Assembly: GCA_035275625.1 (NCBI GenBank)
Contig: DATEMK010000127.1
Coordinates: 1 to 18,260, forward strand
Origin: DATEMK01 sp035275625
Lineage (GTDB): Bacteria > Bacteroidota > Bacteroidia > AKYH767-A > OLB10
Direction of reading: 5' to 3'
Length of the DNA stretch: 18,260 nucleotides
The position numbers and the translations under genes are program-made. Shown here piece after piece: positions 8,731-15,139 of the stretch. Numbering within the stretch: position 1 is the first letter of the stretch; each line of letters starts with the position of its first letter. The notes under the pieces are model-generated. The model saw nothing but the letters and a program-made list of their open reading frames with translations. It was not told the origin of the DNA and did not search any database.

Positions 8731-9315
8731 ATGACGCTTGTCTTTGCATCCAATAATGTTCATAAACTGAACGAAATACGCAATTTAGCTCCTGAGGGTT
8801 ACGAAATTCTTTCTTTAAATGAAATTGGATGTACAGCAGAGCTTCCTGAAACAGGATTGACACTCGAAGAAAATGCTTTGCAGAAAGCCAGGTTTGTTTT
8901 TGAAAAATATAATGTTAATTGTTTCGCTGATGATACAGGCCTGGAAGCAGAAGCTTTAAATGGCGAACCCGGAGTGTTTAGCGCACGATATGCCGGTAAA
9001 AACAAAAGCGCTGAAGACAATATCCTGAAGCTCCTTCATGAATTAAAAGACAAAAAAAACCGCAAAGCGCAATTCAGGACTGTAATTGCCGGAATAATTA
9101 ACGGGCAGGAGTTTATTTGTGAAGGAATAGTAAGGGGTGAAATTCTAAAAATAAAAAAAGGGAAAAGCGGTTTTGGGTATGACCCTGTTTTTCTTCCTGA
9201 AGAGAGCAGCCTTTCATTTGCTGAAATGACTTTGGAGAAAAAAAACAAATTAAGTCACAGGGCAAAAGCACTGGAAAAGTTTTTGGAGTTTTTGGATAAT
9301 TTTGATTTTACTTAA
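8731..9315 (+). CDS. rdgB: Non-canonical purine NTP pyrophosphatase (RdgB/HAM1/ITPase)
   Basis: A 194-residue cytosolic enzyme that hydrolyses ITP, dITP and XTP to the monophosphate plus pyrophosphate, keeping deaminated purines out of DNA and RNA. Family motifs are complete: SNNVHK (7-12) for phosphate binding, ADDTGLEAEAL (66-76) with the metal-binding acidic pair, GVFSARYAG, the base-recognition GFGYDPVF (147-154), and SHRAKAL (175-181). The length is normal for the family. It is transcribed divergently from the giant PKD gene, with 83 bp between the two starts, and is not obviously in an operon with the ABC genes 213 bp downstream. No Shine-Dalgarno sequence precedes the ATG. Confidence 0.96.
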   Translation: MTLVFASNNVHKLNEIRNLAPEGYEILSLNEIGCTAELPETGLTLEENALQKARFVFEKYNVNCFADDTGLEAEALNGEPGVFSARYAGKNKSAEDNILKLLHELKDKKNRKAQFRTVIAGIINGQEFICEGIVRGEILKIKKGKSGFGYDPVFLPEESSLSFAEMTLEKKNKLSHRAKALEKFLEFLDNFDFT

Positions 9316-9496
9316 CAGGAGAAAACGGGAAAGCAGGAGGTTTAAAAAATTTTCATTTTATTTTGTAACAACAAACATCGTTCGTAAAATTTACGTTTCG
9401 AAATAAATCAACATCTTTGCTTCTGAAATTTTATTATTACAAATGGCAACTCCTGGTTTTCAATTTTTCAATTTTAAAACTGTAACCCGGATTTCC

Positions 9497-9513
9497 TCCC
9501 GGTAAAACCGGGA
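9497..9513 (+). promoter_or_regulatory. GC-rich hairpin in the leader of the ABC transporter operon
   Basis: A perfect 7-bp dyad, TCCCGGT-AAA-ACCGGGA, ends 15 bases before the ATG at 9529. It lies in the 213-bp gap after rdgB, which is otherwise AT-rich and holds only a 13-bp palindrome CGTAAAATTTACG at 9383-9395 and a near-match to the -7 consensus, CATCTTTG, at 9412-9419. The hairpin lacks a following run of T, so a role as rdgB terminator is weak. If transcribed from the 9412 element it would sit next to the start codon and could affect translation of the ATPase. Function is not established. Confidence 0.4.
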
Positions 9514-9528
9514 TCAGTTTTCAATCAA

Positions 9529-10458
9529 ATGAATATTCTCAACATACAACACGTTTCAAAAACTTATGCTGCTCATAAAGCGCTTGATGATGTGAGCTTT
9601 GATGTTCCTGCGGGCAGTGTTTTCGGATTACTCGGCCCTAACGGTGCAGGAAAGACTTCGCTCATCCGGATCATCAATCAAATAACGGGACCTGATTCAG
9701 GAAGCATCTTATTTAACAGTGATAAATTAAACAAAGATCACGTGCAGCAAATTGGTTACTTACCTGAAGAAAGGGGCTTGTACAGAAAAATGGAAGTCGG
9801 GGAACAATGTCTTTACCTTGCCCAGTTAAAAGGCATGAGCCGCAGCGATGCCCTTAAAAAACTGAAAGTATGGTTTGAAAAATTTGAAATTAAAGCATGG
9901 TGGAAAAAAAAGATTGATGAGCTTAGCAAGGGAATGCAGCAAAAAGTTCAGTTCATTGTTACCGTTTTGCATGAACCAAAGCTTTTGATATTGGATGAAC
10001 CTTTCACCGGCTTTGATCCGATCAATGCCAACCTGATAAAAGATGAATTGCTGAAGATGAAAGCCAACGGAACAACGATTGTTTTATCCACGCACCGCAT
10101 GGAATCGGTGGAAGAATTGTGCAGCCACATTACATTAATTAATAAATCAAAAAAAATTCTGGATGGTTCAGTAAAACAAATCAGGAAACAATTCAAGTCT
10201 AACATATACGAGGTGCGTTATATTGGCCATCCGATCAGTTTAGCCAATGGACTGTGGGGCGGATTTGAATTGCTTGAATCCCTTCCGGAAGATGATCATA
10301 ACTATGCAAAAATTAAAATCCCTGATGATAAGCAAACCAATCATTTGCTGCAATCGCTCACTTCCGAAGTCCAGGTAATGGGCTTCAATGAACTGGCTCC
10401 TTCTATGAATGATATTTTTATTAAGATCGTAAGTGAACAGGCGCCTTCTCAAAATTAA
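9529..10458 (+). CDS. ABC transporter ATP-binding protein (NatA-like)
   Basis: A 309-residue nucleotide-binding subunit that would power the permease encoded next to it. All ABC elements are visible: Walker A GPNGAGKTS (36-44), the Q-loop region carrying GYLPEERGLY as in the NatA/YhaQ subgroup, signature LSKGMQQK, Walker B LLILDEP, and H-loop STHRM. The last ~90 residues after the ATPase core match the C-terminal extension usual in this subgroup. Only 12 bp separate its TAA from the permease ATG, so the two form an operon. NatA-type exporters handle sodium in Bacillus, but many relatives have unknown cargo, so substrate is not assigned. Confidence 0.93.
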   Translation: MNILNIQHVSKTYAAHKALDDVSFDVPAGSVFGLLGPNGAGKTSLIRIINQITGPDSGSILFNSDKLNKDHVQQIGYLPEERGLYRKMEVGEQCLYLAQLKGMSRSDALKKLKVWFEKFEIKAWWKKKIDELSKGMQQKVQFIVTVLHEPKLLILDEPFTGFDPINANLIKDELLKMKANGTTIVLSTHRMESVEELCSHITLINKSKKILDGSVKQIRKQFKSNIYEVRYIGHPISLANGLWGGFELLESLPEDDHNYAKIKIPDDKQTNHLLQSLTSEVQVMGFNELAPSMNDIFIKIVSEQAPSQN

Positions 10459-10470
10459 TTAATACACCGT

Positions 10471-11844
10471 ATGAGTAAAATTGGTCTGATCATAAAGCGT
10501 GAATATTTAACACGGGTAAAGAAAAAATCTTTTATTATTATGACCATACTGGGTCCCGTGCTTATTGGCGGATTGTATGGGGTGATGTTTTACATGATGC
10601 TAAGCTCTTCAGATGAAATCACCAAAATTAAATTTGTGGATGAATCGGGATTGTTCAGCGATACACTGAAAAGATCGGGCAATCTTATTTTTGAAAAAGA
10701 TACACTGCCGATACAAATTGCAAAACATGTATATGATCCCAATGTGTTTGCGGGAATTTTATATGTTCCGCAAAATATTGTTGAGCAGCCAGGATCGGCA
10801 GTTTATTATTCAGCCAAGCAACCCGGCCTTGCAACAATGGAAAACCTTGAAACGCTCTTGCAAAAAAGGGTGGAAGATGTAAAGTTGAACCTGATGTTTT
10901 CCAGGATGAATGTAAAAGACTTTGATAAAAATGCATTGAAGGAAATTAAAACGAACATTGACATCAAAACAAAATTGCTTACAGATAAAGGCGAAGAGGA
11001 GAGCAGTACAGGCGTAACGAGCATGATAGGCTTTGGCGGAGGTTTGCTGATGTTTATTTTTACTTTTCTTTACGGAGTGCAGGTGATGCGCGGTGTGATA
11101 GAAGAAAAAACAAACCGGATTGTGGAAGTGATCATCTCCTCTGTCCGCCCGTTTCAGCTCATGATGGGTAAAATCATTGGTATTGCCCTTGTGGGTTTAA
11201 CGCAGTTTTTATTGTGGATAGTTTTGAGCGCTGTTATTACAACGGTTATTTCAGGCTTCGCAGCAAATAAAATTGACACAAAAAAGTTAATGCATAGCAG
11301 CAGTATGAAGCAGAAAATGAATCTGCCGCAAGGGAATGAAAATTTTTCCCTGGAAGCAGGTAAGGATCAGGCCGGGAAAAGCAACCCTGTTGGTATGATT
11401 AAAACCTCTTTGAAATCATTGCCGTTGCCATTGATAATTTTTTCTTTTTTATTTTATTTTCTCGGGGGATATTTATTTTATGCTTCCCTCTTTGCCGCTG
11501 TGGGTTCAGCCATTGACAATGAAACGGACACGCAGCAATTTATGATGCCCATCACCATTCCGCTGATGCTCGGATACTTTGCCGCGATCGGAATGATGTC
11601 ACATCCTGATAGTGCGTTAGGATACTGGCTCTCCTTTGTTCCGTTCACCTCGCCCATTGTCATGATGGTGCGAATTCCGTTTGGCGTCCCGGCTTATGAG
11701 TTAATTATTTCTATGGCATTGCTTGTTCTTGGATTTATCGGCACTACATGGCTGGCATCGCGCATTTACAGAACGGGAATTTTAATGTATGGCAAAAAGC
11801 CTTCGTGGAAAGAATTAGGGAAATGGATTTTTTATAAAGGATAA
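10471..11844 (+). CDS. ABC transporter permease (NatB-like, ABC2_membrane_3)
   Basis: A 457-residue inner-membrane protein. One membrane segment lies near residues 21-43, followed by an extracytoplasmic loop of about 135 residues, then a C-terminal bundle of about five segments (182-207, 235-263, 318-340, 363-380 and 411-435). The conserved cytoplasmic segment EEKTNRIVEVIISSVRP (about 211-227) and GSAIDNETDTQQFMMP are hallmarks of the NatB/YhaP group. A hydrophilic insertion of about 50 residues (265-315), rich in Lys, Met and Gln, interrupts the bundle. Together with the ATPase just upstream it forms an exporter, perhaps for Na+, a drug or an envelope-active compound; the cargo is unknown. 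Confidence 0.92.
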   Translation: MSKIGLIIKREYLTRVKKKSFIIMTILGPVLIGGLYGVMFYMMLSSSDEITKIKFVDESGLFSDTLKRSGNLIFEKDTLPIQIAKHVYDPNVFAGILYVPQNIVEQPGSAVYYSAKQPGLATMENLETLLQKRVEDVKLNLMFSRMNVKDFDKNALKEIKTNIDIKTKLLTDKGEEESSTGVTSMIGFGGGLLMFIFTFLYGVQVMRGVIEEKTNRIVEVIISSVRPFQLMMGKIIGIALVGLTQFLLWIVLSAVITTVISGFAANKIDTKKLMHSSSMKQKMNLPQGNENFSLEAGKDQAGKSNPVGMIKTSLKSLPLPLIIFSFLFYFLGGYLFYASLFAAVGSAIDNETDTQQFMMPITIPLMLGYFAAIGMMSHPDSALGYWLSFVPFTSPIVMMVRIPFGVPAYELIISMALLVLGFIGTTWLASRIYRTGILMYGKKPSWKELGKWIFYKG

Positions 11845-11852
11845 AAAATAAG

Positions 11853-11908
11853 TTTAAACTTTAAACTTTAAACTTTAAACTTTAGACTTTAAACTTTAGA
11901 CTTTAAAC
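11853..11908 (+). repeat. Tandem heptamer array (TTTAAAC)8 before ppx
   Basis: Eight head-to-tail 7-bp units. Units 1-4, 6 and 8 are exactly TTTAAAC; units 5 and 7 are TTTAGAC. The array fills almost the whole 73-bp gap between the NatB stop (11844) and the ppx ATG (11918), ending nine bases before that ATG. It therefore occupies the space where a promoter and translation-initiation region would be. Unit-number changes by replication slippage would alter promoter spacing but no reading frame. Confidence 0.95.
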
Positions 11909-11917
11909 TTGCAAAAC

Positions 11918-12865
11918 ATGCGCATTGCAGTAATAGATTGCGGAACCAATACCTTTCATTTGCTTATTGTGGAAACGAAAGCGGATGGAGAGTTTACAGT
12001 TCTTTTAAAAGAAAATATCCCGGTCAAATTAGGGGAAGCCGGAATTACAAACAAAATAATTTCTGAAATACCTTTTCAGCGCGGAATAAATACATTAAAA
12101 AATTTTGCTGAAATCATTCTTAAAAATAAACCCGGCAAAGTGTATGCCTATGCTACTGCCGCTATCAGGAATGCTGTAAACGGAAATGATTTTATAAAAT
12201 CAGCGAGTGAAAAGGCGGGAATTGAACTGCAGTTAATAAACGGTCAAAAAGAAGCGGAACTTATTTATCTTGGAGTGAGGCAGGCTGTTAAACTGACAGA
12301 GGAAAAAGTTTTAATTATGGACATTGGCGGAGGAAGCGTTGAGTTTATTATTGCAAACAACAATGAAATTTTCTGGAAACAGAGTTTTGAAATTGGCGCT
12401 GCCATCCTGCTTGAAAAATTTAATCCTTCCGATCCGATAAAAACAGATGAGATAAATGAAATAAATGAGTATCTCGAAAAAGAATTGCAGCCGCTGCTGG
12501 TTCAGCTTCAGGCCGCAGACCTCAAACTTCACACTTTGATTGGTTCCTCCGGATCGTTTGAAACTTTTGTTGATTTGATTTCATGGCATTTCACCTCACC
12601 GCGTGTTTCAGAAAAGCAAACAGAATATGAAATTCGCTGGGATGAATTCTTAACCATTCATGAACAACTCATTCATTCCACAACAGAAGAAAGATTGAAC
12701 ATGAAAGGAATGGTGGAAATGAGAGCGGACATGATTGTCGTAGCTTCCATTTTAGTTAAATTTATTTTGGAAAAAACAAAAATCACTAAAATGAAATTAT
12801 CCACCTTTGCATTGAAGGAAGGGATTTTGGCAGAGGCTTTGGAACCAGGAAAAAATAAAACTTAA
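11918..12865 (+). CDS. Ppx/GppA family phosphatase (exopolyphosphatase-like)
   Basis: A 315-residue single-domain member of the ASKHA-fold Ppx/GppA family, which releases phosphate from polyphosphate or from the 5' end of pppGpp. The phosphate-binding loops are visible: DCGTNTFHLL (7-16) and DIGGGSVEF (about 135-143). So are ATAAIRN, the GQKEAELIYLGV segment with a likely catalytic Glu, and a C-terminal ALKEGIL. It lacks the C-terminal HD-like domain of the ~500-residue E. coli enzymes, matching short Ppx forms. I take the ATG at 11918 as start because it gives the canonical MRIAVIDCGTNT; an in-frame TTG at 11909 lies at the edge of the heptamer array. Whether polyphosphate or pppGpp is the main substrate cannot be told. 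Confidence 0.92.
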   Translation: MRIAVIDCGTNTFHLLIVETKADGEFTVLLKENIPVKLGEAGITNKIISEIPFQRGINTLKNFAEIILKNKPGKVYAYATAAIRNAVNGNDFIKSASEKAGIELQLINGQKEAELIYLGVRQAVKLTEEKVLIMDIGGGSVEFIIANNNEIFWKQSFEIGAAILLEKFNPSDPIKTDEINEINEYLEKELQPLLVQLQAADLKLHTLIGSSGSFETFVDLISWHFTSPRVSEKQTEYEIRWDEFLTIHEQLIHSTTEERLNMKGMVEMRADMIVVASILVKFILEKTKITKMKLSTFALKEGILAEALEPGKNKT

Positions 12866-12953
12866 TTGTGTTAAATATGTTGATTATGTTAATTTGCAAT
12901 CGCGCTTAACATTTTTAACACGATCAGCTTAGTCAAAATATTTAACACAATTA
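12863..12953. repeat. Long dyad with 16-bp perfect inverted repeat between ppx and the sigma-54 activator
   Basis: Arms TAATTGTGTTAAATAT (12863-12878) and ATATTTAACACAATTA (12938-12953) are perfect reverse complements separated by 59 bp; the left arm includes the ppx stop codon. Inside and across the arms TGTTAA occurs at 12869 and 12887, and its complement TTAACA at 12906, 12915 and 12942, around a short GC core GCAATCGCGC. It fills the 103-bp gap before the next start. It could be a transcript-ending hairpin for ppx, a multi-site operator for the downstream gene, or a non-coding repeat element. Confidence 0.7.
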
Positions 12954-12968
12954 CACAATAACCAAAAA

Positions 12969-14138
12969 ATGCCCAAGATACTAGTCATTGATGATGAAAA
13001 AAGCATTCGTAACACGCTCAAAGAAATTTTATCCTATGAACATTACGAAGTGCATGAAGCCCCTGACGGATTGGAAGGAATTAAAATGGCTGAAAAAGAA
13101 AAGTATGACGTGATACTTTGCGATATAAAAATGCCAAAGATGGACGGGCTGGAAGCGCTTGAAAAACTTCTTGAAAAAAATAATGAGGTGCCGGTAGTGA
13201 TGATCTCCGGCCACGGAACGGTTGAAACGGCAGTGGAGGCATTAAAAAAAGGAGCCTTCGATTACATTTCAAAACCCCTTGACCTGAACCGCATGTTAGT
13301 AACTATCCGCAATGCAATGGAGCGTAATTCACTCATTACGGAAACGAAAACATTAAAACGTAAAATTTTTAAAACTTCCGAAATGATAGGCGAATCGGAA
13401 GGAATAAAAAAGGTGAAAGAAATGATTGAACGCGTAGCGCCCACCGAAGCCCGCGTTCTCATAACAGGTGAAAACGGAACAGGCAAAGAGTTAGTGGCAA
13501 GATGGATCCATGAAAAAAGCCCGCGTGCCGCTGCACCTCTTGTGGAAGTGAATTGCGCAGCCATTCCTTCTGAGCTTATCGAAAGTGAATTGTTCGGTCA
13601 TGAAAAAGGATCGTTCACTTCTGCTATAAAACAACGGCTGGGAAAATTTGAAATGGCAAATGGCGGAACTATTTTCATGGATGAGATTGGTGATATGAGC
13701 CTGTCCGCACAGGCAAAAGTGTTGCGGGCATTGCAGGAAAATAAAATAACACGGGTCGGAGGTGAGAAAGAATTCAGCGTGGACGTGCGTGTTTTTGCTG
13801 CCACAAATAAAGACCTTCAAAAAGAAATTGAAAAAGGCAATTTCCGCGAAGACCTTTATCACCGTCTCAGTGTTATTGTGATTCGTGTGCCTTCGCTCAA
13901 TGAACGAAAGGATGACATTCCATTGCTTGCCGACCATTTTATGAATGAAATTTGCACCGACTACAATATGCCATTAAAAACTTTTTCACCAAAAGCTTAT
14001 GAAGAATTAAAAAAAATAAACTGGACCGGAAATATACGCGAGTTAAGGAATATTGTTGAAAGATTAATTATTCTTTGCGATAAAACCATTACTGAAAAGG
14101 ATGTGGTTGCTTACGCGACTGCCGGAAAAGGGCATTAA
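12969..14138 (+). CDS. NtrC-family sigma-54 activator: receiver plus AAA+ domain, no HTH
   Basis: A 389-residue response regulator. Receiver domain (1-~120): acidic pair D8/D9, phospho-acceptor D52 (CDIKMP), S80 and K102 all present. AAA+ sigma-54 interaction domain (about 138-370): Walker A GENGTGKE, Walker B GGTIFMDEIGD, sensor regions with DVRVFAATN and the arginine-bearing FREDLYHRLSV, and WTGNIRELRN. The sigma-54-contacting GAFTGA loop reads GSFTSA here. The protein ends soon after the AAA+ lid (ITEKDVVAYATAGKGH) with no Fis-type helix-turn-helix. Only 48 bp follow before the next gene, so no frameshifted remnant is hidden. It probably activates RNA polymerase-sigma-54 from solution or through a partner, as known for HTH-less relatives such as FlgR. 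Its kinase is not in the window. Confidence 0.93.
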   Translation: MPKILVIDDEKSIRNTLKEILSYEHYEVHEAPDGLEGIKMAEKEKYDVILCDIKMPKMDGLEALEKLLEKNNEVPVVMISGHGTVETAVEALKKGAFDYISKPLDLNRMLVTIRNAMERNSLITETKTLKRKIFKTSEMIGESEGIKKVKEMIERVAPTEARVLITGENGTGKELVARWIHEKSPRAAAPLVEVNCAAIPSELIESELFGHEKGSFTSAIKQRLGKFEMANGGTIFMDEIGDMSLSAQAKVLRALQENKITRVGGEKEFSVDVRVFAATNKDLQKEIEKGNFREDLYHRLSVIVIRVPSLNERKDDIPLLADHFMNEICTDYNMPLKTFSPKAYEELKKINWTGNIRELRNIVERLIILCDKTITEKDVVAYATAGKGH

Positions 14139-14180
14139 AGTTTAAAGTTGAACATTAACTAACTTTGAACTATAAACTTT
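14137..14180 (+). promoter_or_regulatory. AT-rich imperfect hairpin between the two response regulators
   Basis: The 48-bp gap is nearly filled by a dyad: AAAGTTTAAAGTT (14137-14149) pairs with AACTATAAACTTT (14168-14180) with one mismatch, and the loop contains an AACTAAC-like repeat. It has no GC core or T-run of a standard terminator. It could attenuate or process a joint transcript of the two regulator genes. The sequence resembles the AGTTTAAAG-type motifs in other gaps of this window. Confidence 0.5.
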
Positions 14181-14186
14181 CAATTC

Positions 14187-14933
14187 ATGTTATCTGCCAT
14201 CCTCATTGACGACCAGGAATTCTGTACAGCAATGCTGAAGGATATGCTTGAAAAAGACAGTCCCGATGTAAGAATTGCAGCCGTTTGTCATTCAGGCAAA
14301 GAAGGAATAAAAGCGATTAAAAAACACGATCCTGATCTTGTTATACTTGATGTGGAAATGCCGGGCATGACAGGTTTTGACATGCTTCGTGAAATTAAAG
14401 AACCCGGTTTTGAAGTAATCTTTACCACTGCATTTGATAAATATTCCATTGAAGCTATCCGTTTCAGTGCGCTGGATTATTTGCTTAAACCAATTATTCC
14501 GCATGAGCTGAAAGCGGCTGTTGAAAAAGTGGAACACAGGCAAAATAAAAATATTAACAGGCAATTTAAAACTCTTTTTAAAAACCTTCAGGATACCAGG
14601 CGGCCTGTGAACCACGTTGCATTGCCCGCGCTTGAAGGGCTTATTTTTGTAAACATAACTGACATTATCCACTGCGAATCGGACAGCAACTATACAACCT
14701 TGTTTTTAAAATCAGGTGAAAAAATGATGGTGACTAAAACTTTGAAAGACATAGAAGGCCTGCTCGAAGGAAATAATTTTTTCCGGGTTCATCATTCACA
14801 CCTTATTAATATGATGCATATTAAAAAATATGTACGCGGAAATGCCGGCTATGTTGTGATGTGTAATGGTGCCGATATTAACGTGGCGCGAAACCGCAAG
14901 GAAGATTTTCTCACACAGTTTGCGCATTTATAA
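14187..14933 (+). CDS. LytTR-family response regulator
   Basis: A 248-residue two-domain transcription factor of the LytR/AgrA type. The receiver domain (1-~120) has acidic residues D8/D9, phospho-acceptor D55 in ILDVEMPG, T80/T81 and K101 in LLKPI. A short Lys/Gln-rich linker leads to a LytTR DNA-binding domain (about 142-245) with the typical 'IIHCESDSNYTTLFL', 'KTLKDIEGLL' and 'FFRVHHSHLINMMHI' elements followed by VARNRK. In Bacteroidota such regulators usually pair with a membrane histidine kinase of the LytS type, but none lies nearby. It starts 48 bp after the sigma-54 activator and may share its transcript. Targets are unknown. Confidence 0.94.
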   Translation: MLSAILIDDQEFCTAMLKDMLEKDSPDVRIAAVCHSGKEGIKAIKKHDPDLVILDVEMPGMTGFDMLREIKEPGFEVIFTTAFDKYSIEAIRFSALDYLLKPIIPHELKAAVEKVEHRQNKNINRQFKTLFKNLQDTRRPVNHVALPALEGLIFVNITDIIHCESDSNYTTLFLKSGEKMMVTKTLKDIEGLLEGNNFFRVHHSHLINMMHIKKYVRGNAGYVVMCNGADINVARNRKEDFLTQFAHL

Positions 14934-14981
14934 AATTGATTGATTTTTCTGAAAACAAAAATTTTTTTCCATTTAACCGTT

Positions 14982-15051
14982 TCGGGTCCCGGGTTTTTAG
15001 CCGCGTGAGCCAAATTCGAATCCCGAAACCGGAAACCGGGAGGGGACCCGA
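14982..15051. other. GC-rich dyad element upstream of secDF
   Basis: In an AT-rich 206-bp gap, TCGGGTCCC (14982-14990) and GGGACCCGA (15043-15051) form a perfect 9-bp outer stem. Inner complementary pieces overlap it: TTTCGGG (14980-14986) with CCCGAAA (15022-15028), and TCCCGGGTTT (14987-14996) with AAACCGGGA (15033-15041, one bulge), so alternative folds are possible. The element contains TTCGAATCCC, which recalls a tRNA T-loop, but no cloverleaf can be built. Its CCTCCCGGT core on the minus strand is shared with the hairpin at 9495-9503, hinting at a small dispersed repeat family. It may also help end the regulator transcript. Confidence 0.55.
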
Positions 15052-15092
15052 CATTTTTTAATAAAAGTATCTTCGGTTTGAGAAAAATCATG

Positions 15093-15100
15093 TAGGTTTG
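15093..15100 (+). promoter_or_regulatory. Candidate -7 promoter element of secDF
   Basis: TAGGTTTG is an exact match to the Bacteroidota TAnnTTTG consensus, 39 bases before the secDF ATG, leaving a leader of about 33 bases. A TTTG at 15077-15080 is only 12 bases upstream, shorter than the usual ~19-base spacing, so the -33 box is doubtful. Confidence 0.45.
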
Positions 15101-15139
15101 CGGGCTTAAAAATTTTTATCTTAATCTAAATCAAATTTC

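Noticed and set aside
13491..13937. 148-codon open frame antisense to the sigma-54 activator
   Set aside because: It lies wholly inside a well-supported gene, its translation is rich in His, Phe and Cys without domain pattern, and it has no promoter or start context.
15009..15030. Possible tRNA or tRNA fragment (TTCGAATCCC T-loop-like string)
   Set aside because: No 5-bp T-stem, anticodon arm or acceptor stem can be paired around it.
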